Source: Gloeopeniophorella convolvens
Lineage: Eukaryota; Basidiomycota; Agaricomycetes; Russulales
Direction: 5' to 3'
Assembly: GCA_022496205.1 (NCBI GenBank)
Contig: WTXD01000023.1
Coordinates: forward strand, 186,001-250,000
DNA: 64,000 bases
The position numbers and the translations under genes are program-made. The notes beneath the pieces are model-generated. The model had not been told where the DNA came from. It did not search any database and worked only from the letters and a program-made list of their open reading frames with translations. The number at the start of each line of letters is the position of its first letter. The stretch's first letter is position 1. Below are positions 55,151-64,000 of this stretch, in pieces.

Positions 55151-55550
55151 ATGAATGGTGAGCCCCGCAAATTCCATGACGCCTCCCCTGTTTATTTCGC
55201 CACAGCTCAACGTACTGCAATCGCCTGCGTGGCCGGCGTCACCTGTGGCGCCGTCCTCACGCCCCTCCTCGCCCCAGTCATCCTGGGCATCGTCGGTTTC
55301 GGTGCAGCCGGCCCCGTTGCAGGTCCGTCCGCGTTCCTTACTACACTTGCCTCACATTGTGCGAGCTTTCCACGCAGGGACCATCGCTGCCGGCGTGCAG
55401 GCTGGCATTGGAAACGTGGCTGCCGGCAGTCTCTTTGCACTTGCTCAGAGCGTCGCAATGGGTGGCGGCGTGCCCGCCGCCATCACGGCGCTCGGCGCTG
55501 GCATTGCCGGCGCCGGCGCGGGAGCCGCGATAGGGGCTGTTGCCCCATGA
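55151..55550 (+). CDS. ISG12/IFI27-like small hydrophobic protein, copy F
   Basis: Exons 55151..55157, 55206..55322 and 55378..55550 give 98 residues. First exon ATG AAT G (7 nt), helix exon QRTAIACVAGVTCGAVLTPLL ending GIVGFGAAGPVAG, third exon TIAAGVQAGIGNVAAGSLFALAQSVAMGGGVPAAITALGAG and a glycine/alanine-rich end. Very close to copy E in the third exon, while the first intron and leader differ. ACATAAGG about 75 bp upstream may be its TATA element. It is the last gene of the array; tandem non-coding repeats follow. Confidence 0.82.
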
Positions 55551-58500
55551 TCTGCCGTGACTCCTTTCTTTCTTCTATCGCTCGGTTGTGGTGGCCCTCG
55601 TATTCCGTTGTAAGTAAGTACCCAGCCAGACGCATCGCGCCTGGTTACAGTAATCTGACGGATGTAGAAGCATTCCTCGTGTGTTCGGCTCGTCAGCCAC
55701 TGTATACTCGCAAATGACACTTTTGTTCCATACACGCGCGTTTGTCGCTGCCGCCAGTTTTCTCTAATCTGGGATGGCCGCTACCCGATGGTACGCGAAG
55801 TGGCCCTCGCTATACGTTGTAAGCACCCGGCCAGACGAATCTCGGCCACGGCACCCTGACCACGTGTGTTCATCTCCCACTGTATACTCGTACCACTGCT
55901 TTGTTCTAAACACACGCGTTTGTTACCGCTTCCAGTGTAGATCTTGCTTCTCCGACCTGGGATGGTCGTGATCCCATGGTGCACGGAGCGAGATTGCGTG
56001 GCGCTATTATGGACTAGCGTCCGAGCAGCCCGAACGTGCATCTCGCTGATCTGTCGTCCGAAACCTAGATCATGGCTTATACACGTCAAAGTGGGGTCAT
56101 TAGATTGCATCTACCACAACCCGCTCCACACTCCATAATGCGTTCGCAAGGCGTACCGAAGTCTGGGGATCGTCTCGATTCCACCTATCCTCTATTTTGG
56201 GATCCAAGGCCGCCCTCTAGGTAAACCCCTAGACCCCGACATTCGCCAAGATATTGACTATGTGCGGGTGCATCTAACCATACGTATACCTATGTTGCGA
56301 ACTGCAGGTGCCTTTCTCCCCTTGCTGGCGCCACATGTTTCTTGACTAGCTTGACTGGTCAAATAAGCTCGCCTCAAACGTCCCACTGGCGATTTGTCCA
56401 GCCTGCCTATTTGTTGTCATCAGCGCGATCGCTGTGCAGATTGTGTGGGTTGCTTGAACCACATCTAGCGGCGCGAGGCTGCTCATCATTGCCTAGCGGG
56501 GTTGCCCCGCGTGCTTACCTGCACCAGCTGATGCGTTGCGAGCCCTTACGAGGTTTACGCTGCCTTACGGTATTCGGGGTTGCGACCGGTATCCCGACGC
56601 TCCTTCCGTGGCGTGTGCCCGCCAAAGTTTGTCTGGGCACTGCATGCTGCCGACACGGTGGGTCTTCAAGCGACGCGCTGAGGGCGGCGATCGCGCGCGG
56701 CGGGGTGCGCGGAAATCAATGCGGGGCCGCGCTGGTGCATCGCGGACAAAGAAACACGGGGCAGGGAGCGCCGGTGGCATGCGTGTGCATCGCTTCGCTT
56801 GGGTGCCCACGACACTCGAAATTTGCGCAAGCGCAGGGGGAGTGGCCTGGCCCAGGGTTACACGGCATGGAGCCATGCTGTGAACGGCGTAAGCGAGGGG
56901 GCGTTTGGTCGGGCCGCCATGGAGGAGTTAAATGCAGATCATGGTGAATCGGGGGACCCGGCCCCGGTGGTGGTGACGCACCTGTGCGGCGCTCCGCTAT
57001 GTGTTGTCAGTACTGGCGTGCGCCATTACATACCGCTCTGAGCGTTATATCGAATCCAAAACACGGCGACGGCGACCTCTCGACATTATCTGAACAGCTT
57101 CTACTCCTTACGCGCTAGGCGGATCATGGAGAATCGGGGTATCTGGTCCCAGTGGTGGGGTGGACGGCGCACGAGGCGATATGGACAGATTGCTAGCCCA
57201 TGCGTAGCGCCGAGGAGCGTCCCGTGAAGCCGAAAAGGATCGCGAGATTTATTCGACGTGGGAGTCCCTGCACGCCGGGAAGTCCAAGACGAGAAAACAA
57301 ACTCGGCCCGTGTGCTTATCCAGTGCACGCGTCCATGTACTCGGTGTGGCATGGACGCCTTGTAGGTTCTGCGGCGGGATATGATGATCAGAGGGGGCAA
57401 ATGAACGAGCTGCGGCGCTGGGGGAGTAAACGGAAGATCATTTTGGGGTTCTGATCCATCAGTCACCGCTGCACAGTGCAGTCATGAGATGGTTTGGGAC
57501 ATGACAGCGTCGTGGAACGGCGAGTCGCCCGCGCGCCTGAATCATGTACTACGGCGCGTGCCGGGTGATTCGCGTACATGGGTCCTCGAACCACGGCGGG
57601 AATCCTGGCAAGGCAAGGCGCGCAAAGTGGATAAATGGGCGGTCGTGAGGGCCGTCGAAGCGCGTAGTGGAAGGTGAAGTGATGTGGAGAACCTGTTGTG
57701 AATTCGATACAATGCTTGCTGGGGTATGTAATGGTGCACGCGCAGTAAGTCACTTACCAGGACCCGAGGCCCCGGTTGGGTTCGGGTCCCCAGTGGCGGA
57801 CAGCCTGAGACAGGAGCTAGATCTTGAGCTTGAGCTTGAGCTTGGCCAACGGCACGTGCACGTGGAGCACCGCGCCACCTCGAATCTCGATCGGCCGGTG
57901 CGATGGGAACGGGCCTGAGCGAGCTCGGATTCACCGCGCCAGGGCCAGACCCGCGGTTACGCGTCGCCTCTGCTTGACGACAATCGCCCACCAGCTACTG
58001 CAAGTGAGCGCCGCGATACTTATATCTGTCTCTCCCAGGTCTCTGCTCGGCCGTTCCTACTACTTACGGGATTGCAAACTCGGCTACTACGCCTCAGGTG
58101 CTACTGCTGCTCTGGACTGTGACGCGGTGGTGCAGCTGGCTTATTTACGTCCGTGCTCCAGCGAGGCAGATTGTCATCGTCAGCAAGAGGCTGTTCGAGG
58201 ACGGCGCGCCGCGAGCGGGCTGAACTCTAGATCTCGTCCGTTAGATCTTCCACTGGGCGCACCAGCTCCAGGGGTGGTGCTCAATCCCATCAGTGTCCCT
58301 AGGACCCTGTTTACGGTGCGTGTGAGCACGCGCGGCGGCGCGCCAATCCGCCGTGCGCACCTGCCTCTTTCTCTCCTTCTCTTACTCCGTGCCCTTCTCG
58401 CCCGCGGTGCGCTAACGGCACCGCCGTTTCTTCGACAGGCCTCTGACCGATAGATCTCGAGCCTGCGCGCCCGCTTCGGGTTGGTCGGTTAGCTAGTAGC

Positions 58501-58657
58501 TGCGCCCGCCGTCTTGGGACTAGGGCTGGGGCCGGTTGCTGCATAGCGTAAGCGCACGCGGGCCCGGGGTACATAAAGTGCGGGGGCTACGCGGACTGGA
58601 GACGCAATTGCTTGGCTACTTCAATCTATACTCACTGCAACCACTGAACTGAAGACG
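55551..58657. other. Gene-poor interval
   Basis: About 3.1 kb. The first 450 bp hold two direct repeats (separate entry). The frames at 56342-56947 and 57824-58453 are long but arginine/cysteine-rich, lack domains and look like chance. A TTGAGC hexamer is repeated near 57825-57842. The right end carries the FAD oxidase promoter. Confidence 0.45.
55591..55980 (+). repeat. Two tandem direct repeats of about 190-200 bp
   Basis: Unit 1 (about 55591-55792) and unit 2 (about 55801-55980) share TGGCCCTCG, GTTGTAAG, CAGACG, CACTGTATACTCG, CACGCG, TTTGT, CTGGGATGG and CCATGGT or CGATGGT in the same order. They are diverged but clearly homologous. No coding frame spans them. Confidence 0.75.
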
Positions 58658-61273
58658 ATGGACGCGAACACGAACACACGCGCGAGTGCGGTGCAGGGCG
58701 GCCAGCCTGACCAGCCCGGCCCGACGCTCGAGCAGCACTTGTACGACGAGCTCGTGCGTGCCGTGCGCGGGCCCGTGTACCGCCGCGGCGACCTCTTGTG
58801 CGTTGTTCTCTCTGTGGCCGAGGAGGCCAGTGCGGTACTGACGCCGCCGCGCAGCTTCCACGAGCACACGCTCCTCTTCAACGGAAATATCGTCAACCCC
58901 GCGCGCGCCGTCGTGCTCCCGCTCGACGCGCACGACGTCTCCCAGTACGCCAGTGCCCGCGCGCTCTTCCCCGCGTCTCACCCACCCCACACCATAGGAC
59001 CATCATATTCTGCAACAAAAACAAGTTGTCGCCGTCGGTCAAGGCCGGCGGCTTCGGCACGGGCGGCTGGGCCGTCAACGGCGACATCGTGCTCGACCTC
59101 GCGCGCCTCGCGGACGTCGATCTGCACGCCGGCGGCGCGGGCTACACCAGCCTGCGCGACACGCTCCCGCCCGCGGCGAAGGGCAAGGCCCGCGCGGGCG
59201 CGCCAGTGCCCGACCCGGGCCCGGGGCCGCGCAAGCGCTCGCGCGACGCCGACGACAGCCCTGTGCGCGAAGACGCAGAACCCGCACCGGCGCCCGCGAC
59301 CGCCGACCGCGCGCTCGGCGTGCGCGCGTACGACGGCGCGAGCGCGACCATGGCAAGCTTCCTGCACGGGCCTGCGCTCCCGCCCGACACGAGCGGCGAC
59401 GCGCCGCGCCGCCCGGCCGCGACGCGCCGCCGGCTCAACGACGCGGGGGACGCGCTCGGGCTGTCCGTCACGCTGCCGCTGCCGCCTCTGCCGCTCGCCG
59501 CGCGGGAGCTGTCCGGGAGCAGCGGGAGCCTGAGCGCGAGCTCGAGCGGCAACGCGCCGTCGACCGCCGCGACGACGCCCGCGGGCGCGTACGCGCCCAC
59601 GCGCCCGGACCCGTTCGCGTATATCGATGGCATGTCGGGCGATGCGGGTCCGGGCGGTGGCACGCCCGGGTGGCGCGGCGACTCGGGGGAGGGCGACGCG
59701 GCGCAGAGGGTCCTCGCGCCGCAGCCGCCGCACCCGCACGCGTACGTCGTGTTTGGCGCGGGCGCGCGGCAGAAGGACGTCGACCGGTTCTGCGCGGCGC
59801 ACACGCTCGGCGGCGTGCCGTACCACGTGCCCTTGTGCGTGCACCGCCACAATTGCTGCTTGCGCGTCTATCTATGCTGATGCCGATGGGTGTATGCGGT
59901 AGCTCGGCGCACCCCGTCGGCGTGTCGGTGATGCTGCTCGGCGGGTTCGGGTTCCTGAGCCGCCTGCATGGGCTGAGCATCGACAACCTCGTCGAGGCGG
60001 AGGTCGTCCTCGCGGACGGGCGCATCGTCATCGTGAATGAGAGCGAGCATCCCGGTGCGTGATGCCCCCTTGTGCGTGCGTGCGGTGCGCGGGCTGAGTC
60101 GGCGCAAGACCTCTGGTGGGGCCTGCGCGGGGGCGGCCCCGCGCTCGGCATCGCGACGCGCTACATCGCGCGCGCGTTCCCCGTGCCCGTCGTCTTTGCG
60201 GGCAACCTCATCTAGTACGTCCGCGCGCCGCCTTGCATGCCTGCTGAGTGCGCTGACGCAGCGCCCGCCGGCCCGCCGGCAGCCGCTTCCACCGCGCGAC
60301 GGCGCCGTCGCTGCTGCGGCACTTCCGCGACTGCGTCAAGGGCGCGCCGCGCGAGCTGTACGCGAACGTGCTGCTTACCGCGGGCCCGGCGGACAAGGAC
60401 TCGCTCGTGGTGATCCAGATGTGCTTCGTCGGGCCGAAGGAGCGCGGGCTCGCGTACCTGCAGGCGCTCAGCGCGTGGGGCGGCGAGCGCTGCCTGCTCG
60501 CCGAGGTGCACGAGAAGACGTTCCTCACGCAGCAGGACAGCGTCGCGCAGGTGCTGCGCGGGCGCCCGGGCAACCAGTGGTTCATCCGCTCCGCGCTCAT
60601 CAGCGCGCTCCCGGACGACGTCATCAACAGCACCGTGCTCGAGTTTGCCGACACGCCCGTCGGGTGCAGTGAGTGCCGCCCCTGCCCCTGCCCCTCCTCC
60701 CCGTCGCCGAATTGCGCCCCGGATGCTGACGACGAAGCGCACCGTGCAGCGTGGCTGTTCGAGCTCGCCGGCGGCGCGATCGCTGACGACGCGGACGGCA
60801 CGTGTGTGCCCAAGACGCAGCGCGAGGCCGCGTTCACGATCGCCGCGCTGCACCAGTGGGAGATGGGCGTCGACGATCCGCGCTGCGTCGCGACCGCCGA
60901 GGACGTGCGTCCAACTTCCTACCCCTCTCTCTCACCCGCTCCCGCGCTGACTGCCCCGGGACACACACAGTGGCTCCGCGAGACGATCCGGCCCGTCGCG
61001 TGCGGCGGCTCGTTCCCCTCGGTGCGTGCGCCGCCGCCGACATGACCCCCTGCTGATGCGCAGACGCAGTTCTTCGGGCGGCGCGAGGCGCCCGCGCGTG
61101 TCCGGGCGTCGTTCGGCGCGAATTGGGAGCGGCTCGTCGCGGTCAAGAAGCGGTACGACCCCACGGGCGTGCTGCGCAACACGTTCTGGCCGCTCGACAG
61201 CGACGGCGCGGAGATCGACCCGGCCACGCACGAGCCCGCCGAGCCTGTCTTTGAGCTCGCCGAGAACCTGTGA
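58658..61273 (+). CDS. FAD-linked oxidoreductase, BBE-like
   Basis: Berberine-bridge-enzyme-type oxidase (PCMH FAD domain plus BBE tail). Nine exons: 58658..58797, 58855..58944, 58998..59834, 59903..60054, 60109..60214, 60283..60668, 60750..60904, 60971..61021, 61064..61273, giving 708 residues. FAD domain: SVKAGGFGTGGWAVNGDIVLDL (residues about 87-108), then GVSVMLLGGFGFLSR and DLWWGLRGGGPALGI. The C-terminus has KKRYDPTGVLRNTFWPL, the BBE signature. Two oddities: the position that normally holds the FAD-linking histidine (GGH) is phenylalanine (GGF), and some 190 residues of low-complexity, proline/alanine-rich sequence are inserted in the FAD domain (about residues 131-325). No signal peptide. 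Third positions are almost all G or C. Confidence 0.9.
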
Positions 61274-61344
61274 TGCGGCGCGGATACTGAGACGTGATCT
61301 GAGTGATGCTATCTATCCACGCAATCCTCTTCTGCCTTTTGCCT

Positions 61345-61362
61345 TTTTTTTTTTTTTTTTTG
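61345..61362 (+). repeat. Poly-T tract
   Basis: About 18 consecutive T roughly 75 bp after the stop of the FAD oxidase, in its presumed 3' flank. Confidence 0.85.
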
Positions 61363-61491
61363 CTCTGGCTGTAGTATACGAGATGGTGTTTTGTGCCTAA
61401 TGCCGTGCTTTAGTACTGGTTCCAGACTTACGGGAATACGTAGATGCTGAATGTTCAGATTGATATGCGCAACGGGGACCGTGCCCAATAT

Positions 61492-61575
61492 GGGCACATG
61501 GTGTAGTTGGTTTATCACGCTCGCTTAGCATCGGGCAATTGCGAGAGGTGTCCGGTTCAATTCCGGATGTGTCCA
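61492..61575 (+). tRNA. tRNA-Ala(AGC) with short intron
   Basis: Full cloverleaf: acceptor GGGCACA pairs with TGTGTCC, including the G3-U70 wobble that is the alanine identity element; D arm GTG...CAC; anticodon stem CTCGC/GCGAG; T arm TCCGG-TTCAATT-CCGGA; discriminator A. The 16-nt region between the anticodon stems starts TTAGCA, giving anticodon AGC, and holds a 9-nt intron after position 37. Total 84 nt, 75 without the intron. A T5 run follows at 61582. It is nearly identical to the tRNA-Ala(CGC) broken by the MITE at 19.7-20.1 kb. Confidence 0.92.
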
Positions 61576-61581
61576 AATTGC

Positions 61582-61586
61582 TTTTT
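61582..61586 (+). terminator. Pol III terminator of tRNA-Ala(AGC)
   Basis: Five T, seven bases after the tRNA 3' end. Confidence 0.7.
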
Positions 61587-61649
61587 CTTCTTCAAACGAT
61601 CCACCGAGTTACAGAGGCACCGGACGACTAACCATGTTAGGACGTGGGG

Positions 61650-62750
61650 CTACAGTTCGTCTCTCGCATTGGGACGTAAGACAGCCCCCGAGATGGATGC
61701 GAACCAGACTTTCTGGTCGCGTGGGGAAGCCCATTCCTGCGTGTGACCTGAGGGATGGTGTCTGAACTTACACGCAGCAGAGGCTTCTCTGACGACGACG
61801 CACCGCCAAAGAACGTCTGGAAGTGTCCGCCACGTATTCGCGCAGCTGCATCGTCGCACAGGGCGACGCCGTCGACGCGCAGTACCGATTGGCCGTCGAC
61901 AAACACCTCGATCTCGCCTAGAACAATTTGAGTTATCAAATCGAGATCAAAACGACAGTCGCACTCACCATTCTGCGACCCCACGTCGTTCAGCTTTGCG
62001 CGGATGGCTACGGCCATCCACCGACCGGGTTCGAACTTCCATACACCACGGCCGAGAGAGAAACCGTAGTCAGAATTCTCGTGGGAGCCCGGGACAGCGC
62101 GCAAGCGTTGCGCGTTTGCCTCTGTTAGCGGGAGATACGCATAGAGCTCGCCGACGCCGTTCGCCCTGCGCACTCGGCGGTCTCAGCAACTGGGGTGAAG
62201 GTCCGAGGCGCATTGCCTACCGCCACATCAGACGCAAGTTGAAGCAGCGGCAGCGGTCCTCCTTCCGGCCGCCCGTACAGCTGTACGCCGAGTCGCCAAT
62301 GCCGCCGTCTGCGCGGCGCGCGTTGCGATCAGTCTCGCCACGGGGTGTGCGGAACGATGCTCACGCACATACACCGGGGAGCTTCCCACCTTTCGCCCAC
62401 TGGAAGCCATCCTCGAACAGCATCTCGTAGCCGACGACAGCCTCGCGCGCACCTGCAGCCATAGCATCGGCGAAGGCTTTTGGCCCTGCGAGATAGAAGC
62501 CAAAGCCGCCTTTCACAACCCCTGTTGGATTAATGCTGCCCTTTGGGTAGAGCGCTTCCCATGCATCCCTGTCGTGTACGTGCACTGTCGGATGCAGCAG
62601 GATCTTTGGGTTGTTGACCTTGTGCACCCCAAGGGCTGAGTCTTTCGATATCGGGACGTGCGCAATTTGTGGGCGTGCGGGAAGGTTATGGTTTGTCGTG
62701 AATCCCACAAGGATAGTATCCCGAGGGATGGGTAAGACTGTTGAGTGCAT
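61650..62750 (-). CDS. Polysaccharide lyase family 14-like protein
   Basis: PL14 enzymes cleave uronic-acid polymers (alginate, glucuronan) by beta-elimination. Exons 62750..62369, 62308..62221, 62165..61969, 61917..61772 and 61736..61650 give 299 residues. Diagnostic stretches: EMLFEDGFQWAKGGKLPGVYGG (start of the lyase core), then YSCTGGRKEDRCRCFNLRLMW with the family cysteines, ELYAYLPL, KFEPGRWMAVAIRAKLND, VFVDGQSVLRVDG, and HFQTFFGGASSS. The frame is open to an ATG at 62945, but the upstream part is not protein-like, so 62750 is preferred. No clear signal peptide, which is unusual for a secreted lyase. Catalytic residues not verified. Divergent with the MFS gene, 233 bp apart. Confidence 0.88.
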
Positions 62751-62983
62751 GTTCAAGAATATGTCAATAAGTGTTCGTGCCAGGCCGGTCGCAGGGACGC
62801 TGACTGCGGTGGAGGAGCATTCGGGCCGTTTACCACGCTCGGGCCGCTCTGTCAGGAAAGGGAAGATTCTTCTCACAGTCGACCAATTGCTGCTTACACC
62901 ACGGCGATGACCTTCGTGTTTGTGCTTGACCATCACCATCTCCAAGTCCGAGGCAAGACTGTGACTGGTAGACCATCCCGGTC
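62751..62983. promoter_or_regulatory. Bidirectional promoter region, PL14 / MFS
   Basis: 233 bp between divergent starts. The shortness suggests a shared promoter. No clear TATA box; I cannot name binding sites. Confidence 0.4.
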
Positions 62984-64000
62984 ATGTCAACTCGCGACTC
63001 GGAAAATGGGCTTGAGGAGGAGACGCCGTTGTTAACCACAGATGACGGGATTCATGCTCCGCGACCTGCGAAGACCCCATTACCTCTGAAGCAGGTCTTG
63101 CCTCTGCTCTCGCTCGACGTCGTAGAATATATCGTCACATCCTCAATCATGCCTTACGTCAATCAGGTGAGGGTGCAACGTTTATGGTCTCGTTCCCGCT
63201 AATACCCTTACTTGATAGATGGTCAGAGAGCTTCCGGGCGTAGACGAGCGTAGCGTTGGCTACTATTCAGGAATGATTGTGCGTACCATCGAGGCCCAAC
63301 GCGTTATGCATATCAACTGGAGCTAGGTTTCTGTGCTATTTGCAGGAGAAGCTGTCGCGGTGTTGTTTTGGAGCCGACTCTCTGATAGGATCGGCCGCAA
63401 GCCTGTCCTTCTGGTCGGCGTCGCTGGGATGATCATACCTGTCCTGCTCTTCGGACTCTCTCGCTCTTTCTGGGCACTTCTCATGACGTATGTCTGCGTC
63501 AGCTCATTCCTATCAGAACATCAACCGATGACTGTACAGACGTTGTCTCGTTGGCTTGGTCAACGGAAATGGCAGTGTGATCAAGAGCACAATCGTGGAG
63601 CTTACGGACGAAACGAACGTAGCTCTAGGGTTCTCTCTCCTTCCTGTAGCTTGGGCTGTTGGGGTCACCATTGGGTTCGTCTTGCCTCCTGCCCTCCTTC
63701 GACTGATGACCTTATATGCGCGCGCAGGCCGTTCCTTGGCGGCTTCCTCGCGCGCCCTCAAGTTCGCTGGCCTACTCTTTTCGGGCACTCGTTTTGGGCT
63801 GAATATCCTTATTTTCTCCCTGCGGCCGCGGCTTCTGTTTGCGTCGCGATTGCCTTCGTCGTGGTTGCCGCGTCCCTAGAAGAGGTATGTCGCTTAACCA
63901 AACCTACCAAATTGCAAAGCATGATAGTCGCGTAGACACTACCCTCCAAGAAAGCAAGCTCAAGAAAGCTGTCTCAGATGGAAGACGATACGAGCACCCT
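62984..64000 (+). CDS. MFS transporter (DHA1/ZIFL-like), cut by right edge
   Basis: Proton-coupled membrane transporter of the major facilitator superfamily. Exons 62984..63166, 63219..63278, 63327..63487, 63540..63674, 63728..63884 and 63936 to the right edge are all in phase. The N-terminus is cytosolic and acidic with ETPLLTTDD; helix 1 is LPLLSLDVVEYIVTSSIM; the loop 2-3 signature is WSRLSDRIGRKP; helix 4 contains GNGSVIKSTIVELTDE; helix 6 ends before LEE. This arrangement resembles fungal drug/metabolite exporters and plant ZIFL transporters. The second half lies outside the window. Pairing with the PL14 lyase might reflect uptake or export linked to polymer breakdown, but this is only a neighbour inference. 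Confidence 0.88.

Overview
The window is nuclear DNA of a filamentous fungus, most probably an agaricomycete basidiomycete (a mushroom or polypore relative). The evidence is dense short GT-AG introns of about 48-70 bp, families of microsomal P450s of the OrdA-like type, a berberine-bridge-like FAD oxidase, a PL14 lyase, and many proline- or serine-rich orphan proteins. No operons or bacterial signals are present. I spliced the genes by hand from frame, donor, acceptor and domain continuity; coordinates given for a gene run from start codon to stop codon.

Layout. 1-16,042: four related P450 genes (one cut by the left edge, two more on the minus strand, one on the plus strand) interleaved with two housekeeping genes, the splicing factor CWC15 and an RluA-type tRNA pseudouridine synthase. 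17,053-19,330: a divergent pair, an orphan protein and a nucleotidyltransferase-fold protein whose first intron appears to be AT-AC. 19,704-20,082: a tRNA-Ala(CGC) gene split by a 291-bp CACTA-like MITE. 22,629-25,327: an FMO-type monooxygenase and an acidic repeat protein. 25.4-37.3 kb is gene-poor, with two orphan genes and a cysteine-less thioredoxin-fold protein. 37.3-41.7 kb: an SR-rich nuclear protein, a saccharopine-dehydrogenase-like reductase and a small orphan. 43,467-44,183: a secreted hydrophobic protein. 45,596-49,143: a GC-rich PMR1-type Ca2+/Mn2+ ATPase with one apparent frameshift.

49,658-55,550 is the most unusual part. It holds six tandem, same-strand genes (here called A to F) for small glycine/alanine/valine-rich hydrophobic proteins that look like the ISG12/IFI27 (Ifi-6-16) family known from interferon-induced genes of animals. 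Every copy starts with a 7-nt coding exon and breaks at the same codon of a G-P-V-A-G motif. A two-gene module (A+B) is repeated as D+E. In gene B the first hydrophobic exon has been amplified to five consecutive symmetric (phase 1-1) cassette exons, which suggests either a five-helix protein or alternative splicing.

58,658-61,273: a GC-rich FAD-linked oxidoreductase. 61,492-61,575: an intact tRNA-Ala(AGC) with a short intron. 61,650-62,750 and 62,984-64,000: a divergent pair, a PL14 polysaccharide lyase and an MFS transporter that runs off the right edge.

Base composition is strongly patchy: PMR1, the FAD oxidase and the reductase have almost only G or C at third codon positions, while the P450 region and the gene-poor interval are near balanced. 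Protein families are recognised by motif and from memory; no database search was possible.
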